Assembly: GCA_965370045.1 (NCBI GenBank) | Contig: CBDUSI010000087.1 | Span: 1 to 19,002 of the forward strand | DNA length: 19,002 nt | Reading direction: 5' to 3' | From: CAZONU01 sp965370045 | GTDB taxonomy: Bacteria > Planctomycetota > SZUA-567 > JAKLDR01 | Shown: piece after piece, positions 5,110 through 12,682 of the stretch | Position numbering within the stretch: position 1 is the stretch's first letter | How the letters are laid out: each line of letters opens with the position of its first letter | Notes under the pieces: model-generated | Database searches by the model: none | Told to the model about the DNA's origin: nothing | The model's input: the letters and a program-made list of their open reading frames with translations, nothing else | Program-made: the position numbers and the translations under genes

Positions 5110-5619
5110 CTATCCCTCCTTTTCAAGCTCGTACGTGTTGCTCTCCTCCAACTGCGCCTCAGGGGGCAACGCGTAGTCCCGGTGCTTCTGGGCGACCCCG
5201 AAGGACACTTCGTAGATTCCGGCGCGCTGGCAGCTCTCCATGACCGCCAGCCAGTGAGCGTAAGGTGTGGCCGCGTCGCAGCGGATCTTGACCAGGGGCT
5301 CGCGGTCCTCCGACGCCGCCCGCCGGACGCGCGCGCGGGCCAGCAGCGTGTACAGCCTCTCGACGGTGCAGGTCTTCCCCCGCACCCGGATGATGCCCTC
5401 GCGCGTCACGTTGACCACCAGGTCGTACTCGCGATGGTCCTCCCGGGCGGTCATTGCCTCCGGCAAAGTGACCGCCTCAATCTCCCTCTTGCTGTTCGCA
5501 TCGCTCAGCCAAGCGAGGAGCATCATCACGGTGAGGGCAGCCGTGGTGGTCACGCAGACGCTCCAGATCAGGCGGCTGGGTCCGGCGGACATCCTGGCAC
5601 GGAACTTGATTGCGGCCAC
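5110..5619 (-). CDS. Divergent ExbD-like protein lacking the membrane Asp
   Basis: 169 residues starting at GTG 5619, six bases after the upstream stop. The C-terminal two thirds are clearly ExbD-like: IEAVTLPEAMTA matches VEALTLPEAMSA of the neighbour at 5626-6060, and KIRCDAATPYAHWLAVMESC matches its RIRADAGVPYKHVQRVVSDC. The membrane helix is different: the usual SMIDIVFLLIIFFM is replaced by IWSVCVTTTAALTVMMLLAW with no acidic residue. The proton-coupling Asp is therefore missing, and the helix begins after a longer N-terminus. This predicts a structural or regulatory subunit rather than a proton carrier. It arose probably by duplication of the upstream gene. A longer acidic tail (EAQLEESNTYELEKEG) is also unusual. 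Confidence 0.75.
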   Translation of the reverse strand: MAAIKFRARMSAGPSRLIWSVCVTTTAALTVMMLLAWLSDANSKREIEAVTLPEAMTAREDHREYDLVVNVTREGIIRVRGKTCTVERLYTLLARARVRRAASEDREPLVKIRCDAATPYAHWLAVMESCQRAGIYEVSFGVAQKHRDYALPPEAQLEESNTYELEKEG

Positions 5620-5625
5620 GGCCTG

Positions 5626-6060
5626 CTAGCGCTCCCTGCGGGGGGCCGCGGCGAAGGAGACCATCCAGACCCGCGCCGAGCTGCAATCGCTGACCACGCG
5701 CTGCACGTGCTTGTAGGGGACGCCTGCGTCGGCGCGGATGCGCACGGCCAGCGTGGAGAGCCCGTCGGGGCCGCGGACCTCGACCGCCCTGTCAGTGATG
5801 AACTTCCCGAGGGCCCGCGGGGCGTAGGTCCTCCGCGCGATGCGGTAGGTGCCGTCGCGCATTATGTTGACGGTCAACCGCGGGCAGCCATCCAGGGGCA
5901 CAGCGCTCATGGCCTCGGGCAAGGTCAGCGCCTCGACCTCCAGCTTGCTGAGTTCGGTCACGCACATGAAGAAGATGATCAATAGAAAGACAATGTCGAT
6001 CATCGAGGTCATCTGCAGCTTGGGTGCCTTCTCCCGCGAATTTTTTTTCAGGATACGCAT
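5626..6060 (-). CDS. exbD: ExbD/TolR-family protein, first copy of the operon
   Basis: 144 residues with the classic ExbD form: basic N-terminus (MRILKKNSREKAPK), transmembrane helix QMTSMIDIVFLLIIFFMCVT with Asp22, then the LPEA motif (VEALTLPEAMSA) and a periplasmic domain ending RIRADAGVPYKHVQRVVSDC. The usual length and all key residues are present, so this is probably the functional proton-path subunit. The ATG at 6060 follows AGGAGGGG, a very strong Shine-Dalgarno. It heads the minus-strand operon of four genes down to 4162. No ExbB/TolQ gene is in the operon: the DNA upstream is a 227-bp gap followed by a divergent gene. Confidence 0.9.
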   Translation of the reverse strand: MRILKKNSREKAPKLQMTSMIDIVFLLIIFFMCVTELSKLEVEALTLPEAMSAVPLDGCPRLTVNIMRDGTYRIARRTYAPRALGKFITDRAVEVRGPDGLSTLAVRIRADAGVPYKHVQRVVSDCSSARVWMVSFAAAPRRER

Positions 6061-6287
6061 GTGCTCCCCTCCTTGCCGGCCAGGCCGGCGCGGGCCGCGT
6101 CACTAAGCGCCTGACCGCCAGGCGCTTGCGCGTTACAGGCGAGCCGGATTCGGACCCGCGCCGGTCCCTGGCCACCTCCCGTAACGCCCCCCGGAGCGAA
6201 GAGGTTCAAAAAGGTTTGCCCGCATTTCACTTGAATCCGGCGGCCCGGAATCTAAGTTCGGCCCGGGCCTTCTGTCAGGAGAGCGCC
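6061..6287. promoter_or_regulatory. Divergent intergenic region with two palindromes
   Basis: This gap separates the minus-strand exbD operon and the plus-strand URO-D gene and must hold both promoters. GCCGGCC-A-GGCCGGC (6075-6089) is a perfect 7-bp-arm palindrome directly before the exbD ribosome binding site. AAGCGCCTG-ACCGC-CAGGCGCTT (6105-6127) is a perfect 9-bp stem with a 5-base loop. They could be operators or leader hairpins. For the plus strand, TTGAAT (6231-6236) and TAAGTT (6253-6258), 16 bases apart, are a weak promoter candidate. Confidence 0.45.
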
Positions 6288-7361
6288 GTGTCCGAGATGA
6301 CCACCCACCAGCGCATGACGCGCACCTACGAGCACCGCGAGGCCGACCGCGTGCCGGTGACCGACATCCCCTGGACCGCGACGGTGCAGCGCTGGCACCG
6401 CGAGGGCCTGCCTCAGGGGGTCGACTTCGCCGAGTTCTTCGACCTGGACAGGTTTGTGACTATAGGCGCCGACAACTCGCCGCGCTTCCCGGTGGAGACC
6501 GTCGAGGAGACCGAGGAATACGTGATCAGGACCACTCCCTGGGGCCAGACCGTCAGGAACTGGAAGAACCGCGGCGGCGTGCCCGAGTTCCTGGCGTGCC
6601 GGGTGACGGCACCGGAGGTATGGGCCGAGGCCAGGAAACGCATGATCCCCGACCGCGACCGCGTCGACTGGCAGCGCCTGGAGAAGGGCTATAAGACCTG
6701 GCGCGAGGCGGGCGCCTGGATCCGCGCCGGGATGTGGTTCGGCTTCGACATCACCCACTCGCACATGGTCGGCACCGAGACGGTGCTGATGGCCTTGGTC
6801 ACCGACCCCGGGTGGGTCGTCGACATGTTCAACCACGAGCTGGACGTGGACCTGGCGCTCTTTGACATGGTCTGGGACGCCGGCTACGAGTTCGACGCCA
6901 TCTACTGGCCCGACGACATGGGCTACAAGCTCTCGCAGTTCTTCTCGCTGGACATGTACCACGAGTTACTGAAGCCGGTGCACAGGCGCGCCGCCGACTG
7001 GGCCCACGCCAAGGGCTGCAAGGTCGAGCTGCACTCCTGCGGGGACATCCGTCCCTTCATCCCCGACCTCATCGACCTGGGGGTCGACAGCCTGAACCCC
7101 CTGGAGGTCAAGGCCGGCGTGGACCCGCTGGCGGTGAAGGCCGAGTACGGGGACCAGCTCGTCCTCCACGGCGGTCTCAACGCCGTGCTCTACGAGAAGC
7201 CCCCCGAGGAGCAGTGGGCGGAGATGCGCCGAGTCATCCCCGAACTGAAGAAGGACGGGGGTTACGTGGCCGCCACCGACCACTCGGTGCCCGATACCGT
7301 AAGCCTGGAGCGCTTCGGGGAATTCGTGCGCCTGGCCAAGGAGCTGGGCAGCTACGAATGA
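6288..7361 (+). CDS. URO-D superfamily protein (methyltransferase-like, not HemE)
   Basis: 357 residues with the uroporphyrinogen-decarboxylase fold. The C-terminal half has the diagnostic run KVELHSCGDIRPFIPDLIDL and VDSLNPLEVKAGVD, then LVLHGGLNAVLY. His249-Ser-Cys251 matches the HxC zinc ligands of MtaA/CmuA-type methylcobamide:thiol methyltransferases, whereas true HemE lacks them. The distal third zinc ligand, Cys in MtaA, is not seen; the region reads ATDHSVPD with His332. This points to the broad subgroup of URO-D-like proteins common in planctomycetes and related bacteria, with probable corrinoid-linked methyl transfer or demethylation of an unknown substrate. I take GTG 6288 as start because AGGAG (6277-6281) lies 6 bases before it; ATG 6297 is too far away. 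No corrinoid protein gene is nearby. Confidence 0.85.
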   Translation: MSEMTTHQRMTRTYEHREADRVPVTDIPWTATVQRWHREGLPQGVDFAEFFDLDRFVTIGADNSPRFPVETVEETEEYVIRTTPWGQTVRNWKNRGGVPEFLACRVTAPEVWAEARKRMIPDRDRVDWQRLEKGYKTWREAGAWIRAGMWFGFDITHSHMVGTETVLMALVTDPGWVVDMFNHELDVDLALFDMVWDAGYEFDAIYWPDDMGYKLSQFFSLDMYHELLKPVHRRAADWAHAKGCKVELHSCGDIRPFIPDLIDLGVDSLNPLEVKAGVDPLAVKAEYGDQLVLHGGLNAVLYEKPPEEQWAEMRRVIPELKKDGGYVAATDHSVPDTVSLERFGEFVRLAKELGSYE

Positions 7362-7430
7362 CAAGACGGGCGGCGCTGAGGGAGGAGGTCCCCTCAAAGC
7401 GAACTGGCTGCGTGGCGGCGCCCGGTGTCC
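7362..7430. terminator. Possible stem between two convergent genes
   Basis: The two genes converge over 69 bases. CGCTGAGG (7374-7381) can pair with CCTCAGCG (7429-7436), and the shorter TGAGGG/CCCTCA (7377-7382 / 7391-7396) competes with it. There is no T-run, so this is a weak candidate only. Confidence 0.2.
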
Positions 7431-10400
7431 TCAGCGGGCGGGGCTCGTCGGCGCGGGCTTTTCGAGGATGACCTCCAGGCCGCTGATCACCGCCCTGGTT
7501 CCCTTCACCGCCGACTCGAAGCGCAGGTTGAGGACGCTGCCTGTCGCAGTGAGCAGCCCCTTGACCCTGATGCCCTTGAACTCTTTGACCAGCAGCCGCC
7601 GGGGCCCGCCGGCCTCCTTGGCGATGTCCAGTTCCTTGAGCACCTTCCGGCCCTGGAGCATGACGTTGAAAACCCGCTCGCCGGGCTTCTTGTCGTCGGG
7701 TTCGCAGAAGTAGAGCCGCACGGTGTAGGTGCGCGCCGGACCGCGGCCCAGGTTGATGTGCAGCCTGGTGACCCTGCGCAGGCCCGAGGCGGCCACCCAC
7801 TTGAGCCCCTTGCCCTTCATCTGCGTGGGGTGGTTTCGGAAAGTGCGGGCGCTGCCGTTGGTCCAGACCCGGAGGTCCGGGGAGCGGCCCCCCACCGAGG
7901 GCCAGTCGAGCCACAGCGTGCTGCCCGCGCGGCGGTCGCCGGGCGCGCCGAAGTTGATGCCCGCCCGCCGGACGGCGCCGGCGGGACGCTGGTAGTCGTT
8001 GAAGGTCCACATCTCCACCTCGGGGTCGTGAATCAGCCCCAGCGAGGTCTGGTTGTGGTAGGAGCAGGTGCAGGTGCGGGTGTAGTCCGGGGCGGCCAGC
8101 ACCCCGTCGGCGATTATCAGGTTGGCGGTGCAGCCCGACTTGAACCCGCCGAAGTTTCCGGTGCCGCCGTCGGCGGCCAGGTCGTAGTAGCCGGCCGCCG
8201 CGGAGCGGAAGGTCAGCAGGTGCTGGCTGGCGATGGCGGTGCCGCAGCCGTATTTGCGAGTCCAGTGCCAGAGCATGGTCCCGCCGGTGATCGGGTCGCG
8301 GCGTACCTTGATCTTGCCGGTCAAGAGGTCCAGGGCGCCGCCCTGGGTGATGATCGTCTCCCCGTGGAGCAGGCAGGGGCCGTCGTAGTTGACCTTCTGT
8401 TCCCAGAGGACCTTTCCGCTGGCGCCGCGGTAGGTCCTCAACTGCTCGCCGCGCTCGGGCAGGTTGTCCCGGGAGGGCCGCGCCGCGTGGAGCAGTACGT
8501 CGTGCTTCGCGGAGTAGCTCAGCCATGTGCCGGAGACGTCTTTGTCAGTCTTCCAGAGCTCCCTGCCGGTGCGCAGCGCCATGGCGGTGAGCCGCCCCGG
8601 AGCGGGCGTCTTCCCCTTGAACTTCATGACCTTGATGACCTTGGGGGGGTAGCGGTCGACGCAGAAGACCTTGCCGCCGCCGGCCGCGATCGCGTTGTGC
8701 AGGAAGCCCTGCCGGGCAGTCAGCGACCAGAGCACCTTGCCGCTCCCGCGGTCCAGGGCCACCAGCCGCCGGCTGCTAGTCAGCGCCGCCGACCAGCCCC
8801 CCGGCTTGACCGGGACATTCTCGGGGATGGCTTTCATGAAGGCGTAGAGCAGCCCCCGGTTCATCTCCCGCAGCTTGATGTCCCCGGCGGGCAGCTTGGG
8901 GCGCGCGCGGACGTAGAGCTCTATCTTCCGGGCGATGGCCCCGAGGTTGGCCTCCGGCGCGCCGGCCAGCCGGGCGATCAGCCGCTTCTCGCCGAGCAGC
9001 CTGTTGAGGTTGCGGGCCGCGTAGACCGCGTCGCTCTCCTCCTTGCCCTTGGGAATCGGCTTGAAGCCCTTCAGCGCCTTGATCCAGGCCAGCACCTTGG
9101 CGAAGTCCTCGGGCGTGTACTCCCAGCCCAGGAACTCGTCGGGGGTGAAGTCCGGGTCGTAGAATTCCAGCGGCCGGGCGCCGGCCAGGAGCACGTCGCC
9201 TTCGACGCCGATGTAGCCCCAGGCCGGGTCGGTCTTCGCGCCCTTTTCGCGGGGCAGCTTGAACTCCTTGACGGTCTTGCCCGTCTTCGGATCAAGCACC
9301 AGGCAGCGCGTGCCGTAGGCCACGTAGATTGCGTCCGGCAGCGACACATAGTTGGAACCCAGCGCGTTAGCCCCCGGCTGGTGCTTCACGTTGTCGTAGT
9401 ACTTGCCCAGGCCGGGAAGCTCGGCCTCCCAGAGCACCCGCCCGGTGTAGACGTCCAGGGCTCGGAGCATGTCCGGCCCTTCTATGAGGAGCCGCCCGGC
9501 GGCCACTTGAGGCACCGGTCCGTGCCCGTGGCGCGGCAGTATTTTCGCGTTGGAAGAGCCCCCGAACCACAACAGCCCCAGCGGAGCCCGCACCCGCGTG
9601 TCGGTTGAGACCACCGTGTTGGCTGCGTTAGCGTATTCATGGGTCCACTGCCCCGCGCCGGGCAGCCGGCCCTTGCGGACCAGCAGGGCCCGGTTGCCCG
9701 CGCCCTTGATCTCCGCGCCCGTGAGCCCGGCCGCCTTCACGGCCCTGGCAAGCTCGACCCTTGTGCCCCACAGGTGCGCTGTCCCGCCGTAGGGCCGCAG
9801 AAGCCGGAACACCTTCTTGAGAGACGCCGGATCCTTGCCGACCCCGGGCCCATCGGACACCACCAGGTTGGCCAGGTAGGGCGGCAGGCGCAGCGAATTC
9901 ACGTCCCCCTGGAGCACGGCGATCCGCGAGCCGTAACCGTACTGCCCGAAGCGGCCCAGGCTGCGGCGCGCGGCTGCGACTTTCCCGGCGTCGGGGTCGA
10001 TGGCGATGACGTGCAGCTTGGACGTCTGGGCCAGCTGCCTGGCGAACTCTCCATCGCGCCTCACACCCAGGAGCACGCAATAGCCTTCGTTGACCCCCGT
10101 GTTCTTGAAGATGATGCTGGCCGCGGCGGCCGCCTCTCCGCGCGAGGACCTCCCGCTGCGTGGCGGCCACTTCTTGGGCTCGACTCGCCTGCCCCCAAAG
10201 CACAGCAGCTCGCCCTCGCTTGTCACGACGAAGAGCTTGCCGTCGGCGGCCAGCACCGAGGCTGCCGGCGCGGCCAGCTCGGTCTGCCAGGCGAGCCTGG
10301 GCGCGCCGCGACCGCGGCGCATTTCGAGAACCATGAGCTTTCTGTCATGGGCCGCGACCAGCTTGCTCCCCGCCTTGATCCAGATCTTGCCACCGGCGGC

Positions 10401-11465
10401 CCCTTTGAAATCCCAGAGCGGCCGCATCTTGAGGTCGGGTCGCAGGTAACCCCTCTCGTCGAGGACGGTGCCGGGCCTGGCCCGGGCGTAGTCGAAGGCC
10501 CGGCCCGCGGAGTACAGCGCATCGGGCGTCAGCACCGGGGTGCTCAGGACCTGCCCCACCCGCCGGCCGTCGGCCAGCGCGTAGGCCTCCTTGCGGTTGA
10601 AGAAGTACTTGCCGCTGGTGGCCACGAAGTAGCTGCCGGTGCGGTTGTTGCGGGCCAGGCGGAAGTAGAGCAGCCGGCCCGTTTTCCGGTCCAGGCACGC
10701 GGCCACCGCCCGGCCGTTGGGCACCAGCAGGCGGTTGCCGTTGACCGCCAGGTAGCCCTGCGGGGCCAGGCCCGCGAAGGCCGGGCTGGAATGCGGCTGG
10801 CTCATGAATATGGAGCCGGTGCCCGCGTTGGTCCAGACCTTGCGGCCGGTGGCGGCGTCCACCGCGTGGACGAAGACGCCCATGAAGGGCCATATTCCCG
10901 CGGCGAAGTAGACCGTGCCGTCGTAGATTACCGGCCCGCCGCGCGCCGGCCACGCGGAGATCAGCCGCTGGTTGCCGATTATCTTGCGCCCGGCGTGCGG
11001 CGCGCCGGCGTATTTCCACAGGAGCTTGCCGTCGTCGGCGGCGAGGCAGTACAGGTAACCGTCGTCCGAGGTGAAGAAGACCTTGCCCTTCCAGCAGCAG
11101 GGCGCGAAGCGCACCGGGCCGTCCGCATAGAAGCGCCACTTCTCCTCGCCGGTCTCGGTGTTCAGCGCCGTCACCGAGTCGCTGCGCGGGGAGGCCACGA
11201 ACATCGTCTTGCCCATGACCACCGGGCGGTATTCGTGGTCGAATTCCATGCGCGGCTCGTCCGGCCAGGCGGGCGCCAGCTTGGGATACTTGCGTGTCCA
11301 CTGGAGGTGGAGCCTGCGGGGCAGCCGCTCGGGACTGGCCGCGGTGCGGCCGGCGTCGTACCGCCAGGCCGGCCAGTCGGCGGCGCGCGCCGCGCGGGAC
11401 GACAGCAATAGCACGGCGGCGGCCAGAGCGCCGTGGAGGAACGCCGTAGCTGCGCGTGATCTCAC
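7431..11465 (-). CDS. Secreted fusion: PQQ-type propeller, methyltransferase-like domain, second propeller, malectin-like domain
   Basis: 1344 residues from GTG 11465, with AAGGAG 8 bases upstream. A signal peptide (residues 1-29, hydrophobic GALAAAVLLLSS, cleaved near ARAA) sends it across the membrane. Residues 30-430 are a PQQ-type beta-propeller with repeats such as LNTETGEEKWRF and VDAATGRKVWTN. Residues 444-603 look like a class I methyltransferase Rossmann domain: VIAIDPDAGKVAAARRSLG (Asp490/Asp492 in the acidic loop), then LQGDVNSLRLPP and ANLVVSDGP. The glycine loop is degenerate (LLGVRRDGEFARQLA). Residues 605-1150 are a second propeller with a Cys-rich conserved block (YGCGTAIAS, GNFGGFKSGCTANLIIADG, YTRTCTCSYHNQTS) typical of planctomycete relatives. 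Residues 1165-1335 resemble a malectin carbohydrate-binding domain (GINFGAPGD, YTVRLYFCEP, FNVMLQGRKVL). Enzyme activity is unproven; an envelope glycan- or redox-linked role is inference. It follows the Ntn-hydrolase gene on the same strand. Confidence 0.85.
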   Translation of the reverse strand: MRSRAATAFLHGALAAAVLLLSSRAARAADWPAWRYDAGRTAASPERLPRRLHLQWTRKYPKLAPAWPDEPRMEFDHEYRPVVMGKTMFVASPRSDSVTALNTETGEEKWRFYADGPVRFAPCCWKGKVFFTSDDGYLYCLAADDGKLLWKYAGAPHAGRKIIGNQRLISAWPARGGPVIYDGTVYFAAGIWPFMGVFVHAVDAATGRKVWTNAGTGSIFMSQPHSSPAFAGLAPQGYLAVNGNRLLVPNGRAVAACLDRKTGRLLYFRLARNNRTGSYFVATSGKYFFNRKEAYALADGRRVGQVLSTPVLTPDALYSAGRAFDYARARPGTVLDERGYLRPDLKMRPLWDFKGAAGGKIWIKAGSKLVAAHDRKLMVLEMRRGRGAPRLAWQTELAAPAASVLAADGKLFVVTSEGELLCFGGRRVEPKKWPPRSGRSSRGEAAAAASIIFKNTGVNEGYCVLLGVRRDGEFARQLAQTSKLHVIAIDPDAGKVAAARRSLGRFGQYGYGSRIAVLQGDVNSLRLPPYLANLVVSDGPGVGKDPASLKKVFRLLRPYGGTAHLWGTRVELARAVKAAGLTGAEIKGAGNRALLVRKGRLPGAGQWTHEYANAANTVVSTDTRVRAPLGLLWFGGSSNAKILPRHGHGPVPQVAAGRLLIEGPDMLRALDVYTGRVLWEAELPGLGKYYDNVKHQPGANALGSNYVSLPDAIYVAYGTRCLVLDPKTGKTVKEFKLPREKGAKTDPAWGYIGVEGDVLLAGARPLEFYDPDFTPDEFLGWEYTPEDFAKVLAWIKALKGFKPIPKGKEESDAVYAARNLNRLLGEKRLIARLAGAPEANLGAIARKIELYVRARPKLPAGDIKLREMNRGLLYAFMKAIPENVPVKPGGWSAALTSSRRLVALDRGSGKVLWSLTARQGFLHNAIAAGGGKVFCVDRYPPKVIKVMKFKGKTPAPGRLTAMALRTGRELWKTDKDVSGTWLSYSAKHDVLLHAARPSRDNLPERGEQLRTYRGASGKVLWEQKVNYDGPCLLHGETIITQGGALDLLTGKIKVRRDPITGGTMLWHWTRKYGCGTAIASQHLLTFRSAAAGYYDLAADGGTGNFGGFKSGCTANLIIADGVLAAPDYTRTCTCSYHNQTSLGLIHDPEVEMWTFNDYQRPAGAVRRAGINFGAPGDRRAGSTLWLDWPSVGGRSPDLRVWTNGSARTFRNHPTQMKGKGLKWVAASGLRRVTRLHINLGRGPARTYTVRLYFCEPDDKKPGERVFNVMLQGRKVLKELDIAKEAGGPRRLLVKEFKGIRVKGLLTATGSVLNLRFESAVKGTRAVISGLEVILEKPAPTSPAR

Positions 11466-11541
11466 GGAGGCAACTCCTTTCGGTGCCGTTGTTATATAAC
11501 GCGGCGGGAGGCCCCGCAATTTCGACACTTTCCGCCCCGGC
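11466..11541 (-). promoter_or_regulatory. Gap with a perfect 10-bp palindrome GTTATATAAC
   Basis: GTTATATAAC at 11491-11500 is a perfect palindrome and could serve as -10 (TATATA) for the gene starting at 11465; TTGCGG about 15 bases upstream on the minus strand is a weak -35. A short stem GCGGG-GCCT-CCCGC just before it could end the upstream gene. The evidence is only positional. Confidence 0.3.
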
Positions 11542-12621
11542 TCACAGCCCAATGGTGGAGAACTCGCCCTTGCAGGGATTGCCCTTGATGTAGGCCACTT
11601 CCCGCTTCTTGGTGTCCATGATCAGCGCCGCGCAGGAGCGTATCGTCGCGCCGCCGGTGACCTCGTAGTCGTGCGCGCAGATAGAGCGCGGCTTGCCGTC
11701 GTGGTCGCTCAGGGCGCTTTCGATGAAGGCCCGGTCTATCTTCCCGCGGCCCTCTCGGAGAATCTCGTCCATGCGCCTGACGCGCTGCGGCGAGGAGCCC
11801 TGGGGGTCGAGCGGCTTCTCGATCTCCGCCAGCTGGGGGTCGAGGTAATGGTTGCTGTGCGCCAGGGTCGGCCCGTCGGGTTCGATGCGGGTCAGCCTCC
11901 GGCCGGTAGTTTCCACCGACATGCCGGTGCCGGAGGAGTCGCCGATCACGTAGTTGTGCCCGGAGCAGAGCCGCGCGCGCTTCACGGCTGCGAAGGCTTC
12001 TTCCGCGCTTTCGGACGCGAGAATGGCCCGGTTGATGAAGGTCCAGGGCACGCCCGGCCGTGCGTCGGTGGGGTTGAGGTTGTTGATGGCCAGGGCCACG
12101 CCGCGGGAGTTCATCCCGGTCATGCCCACGCAGCCGGCGTAGGCCAGCGTGAATACGACCGGCTCGCCCTCCACGGCCAGCTTGAGCCAGACCACGCCGT
12201 CTTCCGCCTCGGAGAACATGTCCCAGGTCTGGGCGACAAACGTGGTCCCATCGGTCGTGGCCCCGGGCCCCGCCCAGCAGGCGGTGCACTCCGTGGCGGA
12301 GTTCACTCCGCCGGAGCGGATGGTGTCCCTGAAGTCGGTGTAGCCGCTGGTGATCAGTATCTCCTCGGGGGAGACGCCCGCGCCCTCGGCGATGCCTTTC
12401 ACTTCTTCGAGCATGCCCGGCGAGAACTCGCCCACGTGTTTCAGACACTCGCGGCCCAAGGCGCGCAGGGCGTCGGGATCTTCGCCCTTGCCTGCCGAGC
12501 GGGAGATCTCCAGGCAGCGGGACATGCGCAGGCCCAGCGACTCGCGGACGCCCTCGCGCAAGGCCTCGCCGTGCTGGCGGCCCACTTCGTGATGCGTACC
12601 GGAAAACTCGTGTATCTTCAT
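11542..12621 (-). CDS. C45-type Ntn hydrolase (acyl-CoA:6-APA acyltransferase family)
   Basis: 359 residues from ATG 12621, with GGAGGAG 7 bases upstream. The N-terminus matches the family (FSGTHHEVGRQHGEALRE). The expected autocatalytic nucleophile is Cys112 in NSATECTACWAGPGATTDGT, followed by FVAQTWDMF, the strand found after the nucleophile in penicillin acyltransferase-like enzymes. GMTGMNSRGVALAINNLNP and the C-terminal YIKGNPCKGEF also fit. Such proteins self-cleave before the Cys to make a two-chain amidohydrolase or acyltransferase. Substrates of bacterial members are mostly unknown. I see no signal peptide, so it should act in the cytoplasm. It lies 61 bases after a membrane protein gene and 76 bases before the big secreted protein, all on the minus strand. 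Confidence 0.88.
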   Translation of the reverse strand: MKIHEFSGTHHEVGRQHGEALREGVRESLGLRMSRCLEISRSAGKGEDPDALRALGRECLKHVGEFSPGMLEEVKGIAEGAGVSPEEILITSGYTDFRDTIRSGGVNSATECTACWAGPGATTDGTTFVAQTWDMFSEAEDGVVWLKLAVEGEPVVFTLAYAGCVGMTGMNSRGVALAINNLNPTDARPGVPWTFINRAILASESAEEAFAAVKRARLCSGHNYVIGDSSGTGMSVETTGRRLTRIEPDGPTLAHSNHYLDPQLAEIEKPLDPQGSSPQRVRRMDEILREGRGKIDRAFIESALSDHDGKPRSICAHDYEVTGGATIRSCAALIMDTKKREVAYIKGNPCKGEFSTIGL

Positions 12622-12682
12622 GGCTGTCTCCTCCTGTTGCCCGGCGCCATTGTCCATAACGCGGGTGGCCGCGCAAGCGCGC

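Noticed and set aside
4469..5985. Plus-strand open frames opposite the ExbD operon
   Set aside because: The minus-strand ExbD signatures and chained ribosome binding sites are clear; the opposite frames have no recognisable features.
6288..7361. Calling this gene hemE (uroporphyrinogen decarboxylase)
   Set aside because: It has the HxCG zinc-type motif of methyltransferase relatives and lacks the N-terminal HemE signature, and no heme genes are nearby.
7425..11411. Very long open frames on the plus strand opposite the large propeller gene
   Set aside because: They are antisense to a gene with a signal peptide, domains and a strong ribosome binding site. Their Gly/Ala/Arg/Pro/Val-rich products have no domain character, as expected from GC-rich third positions.
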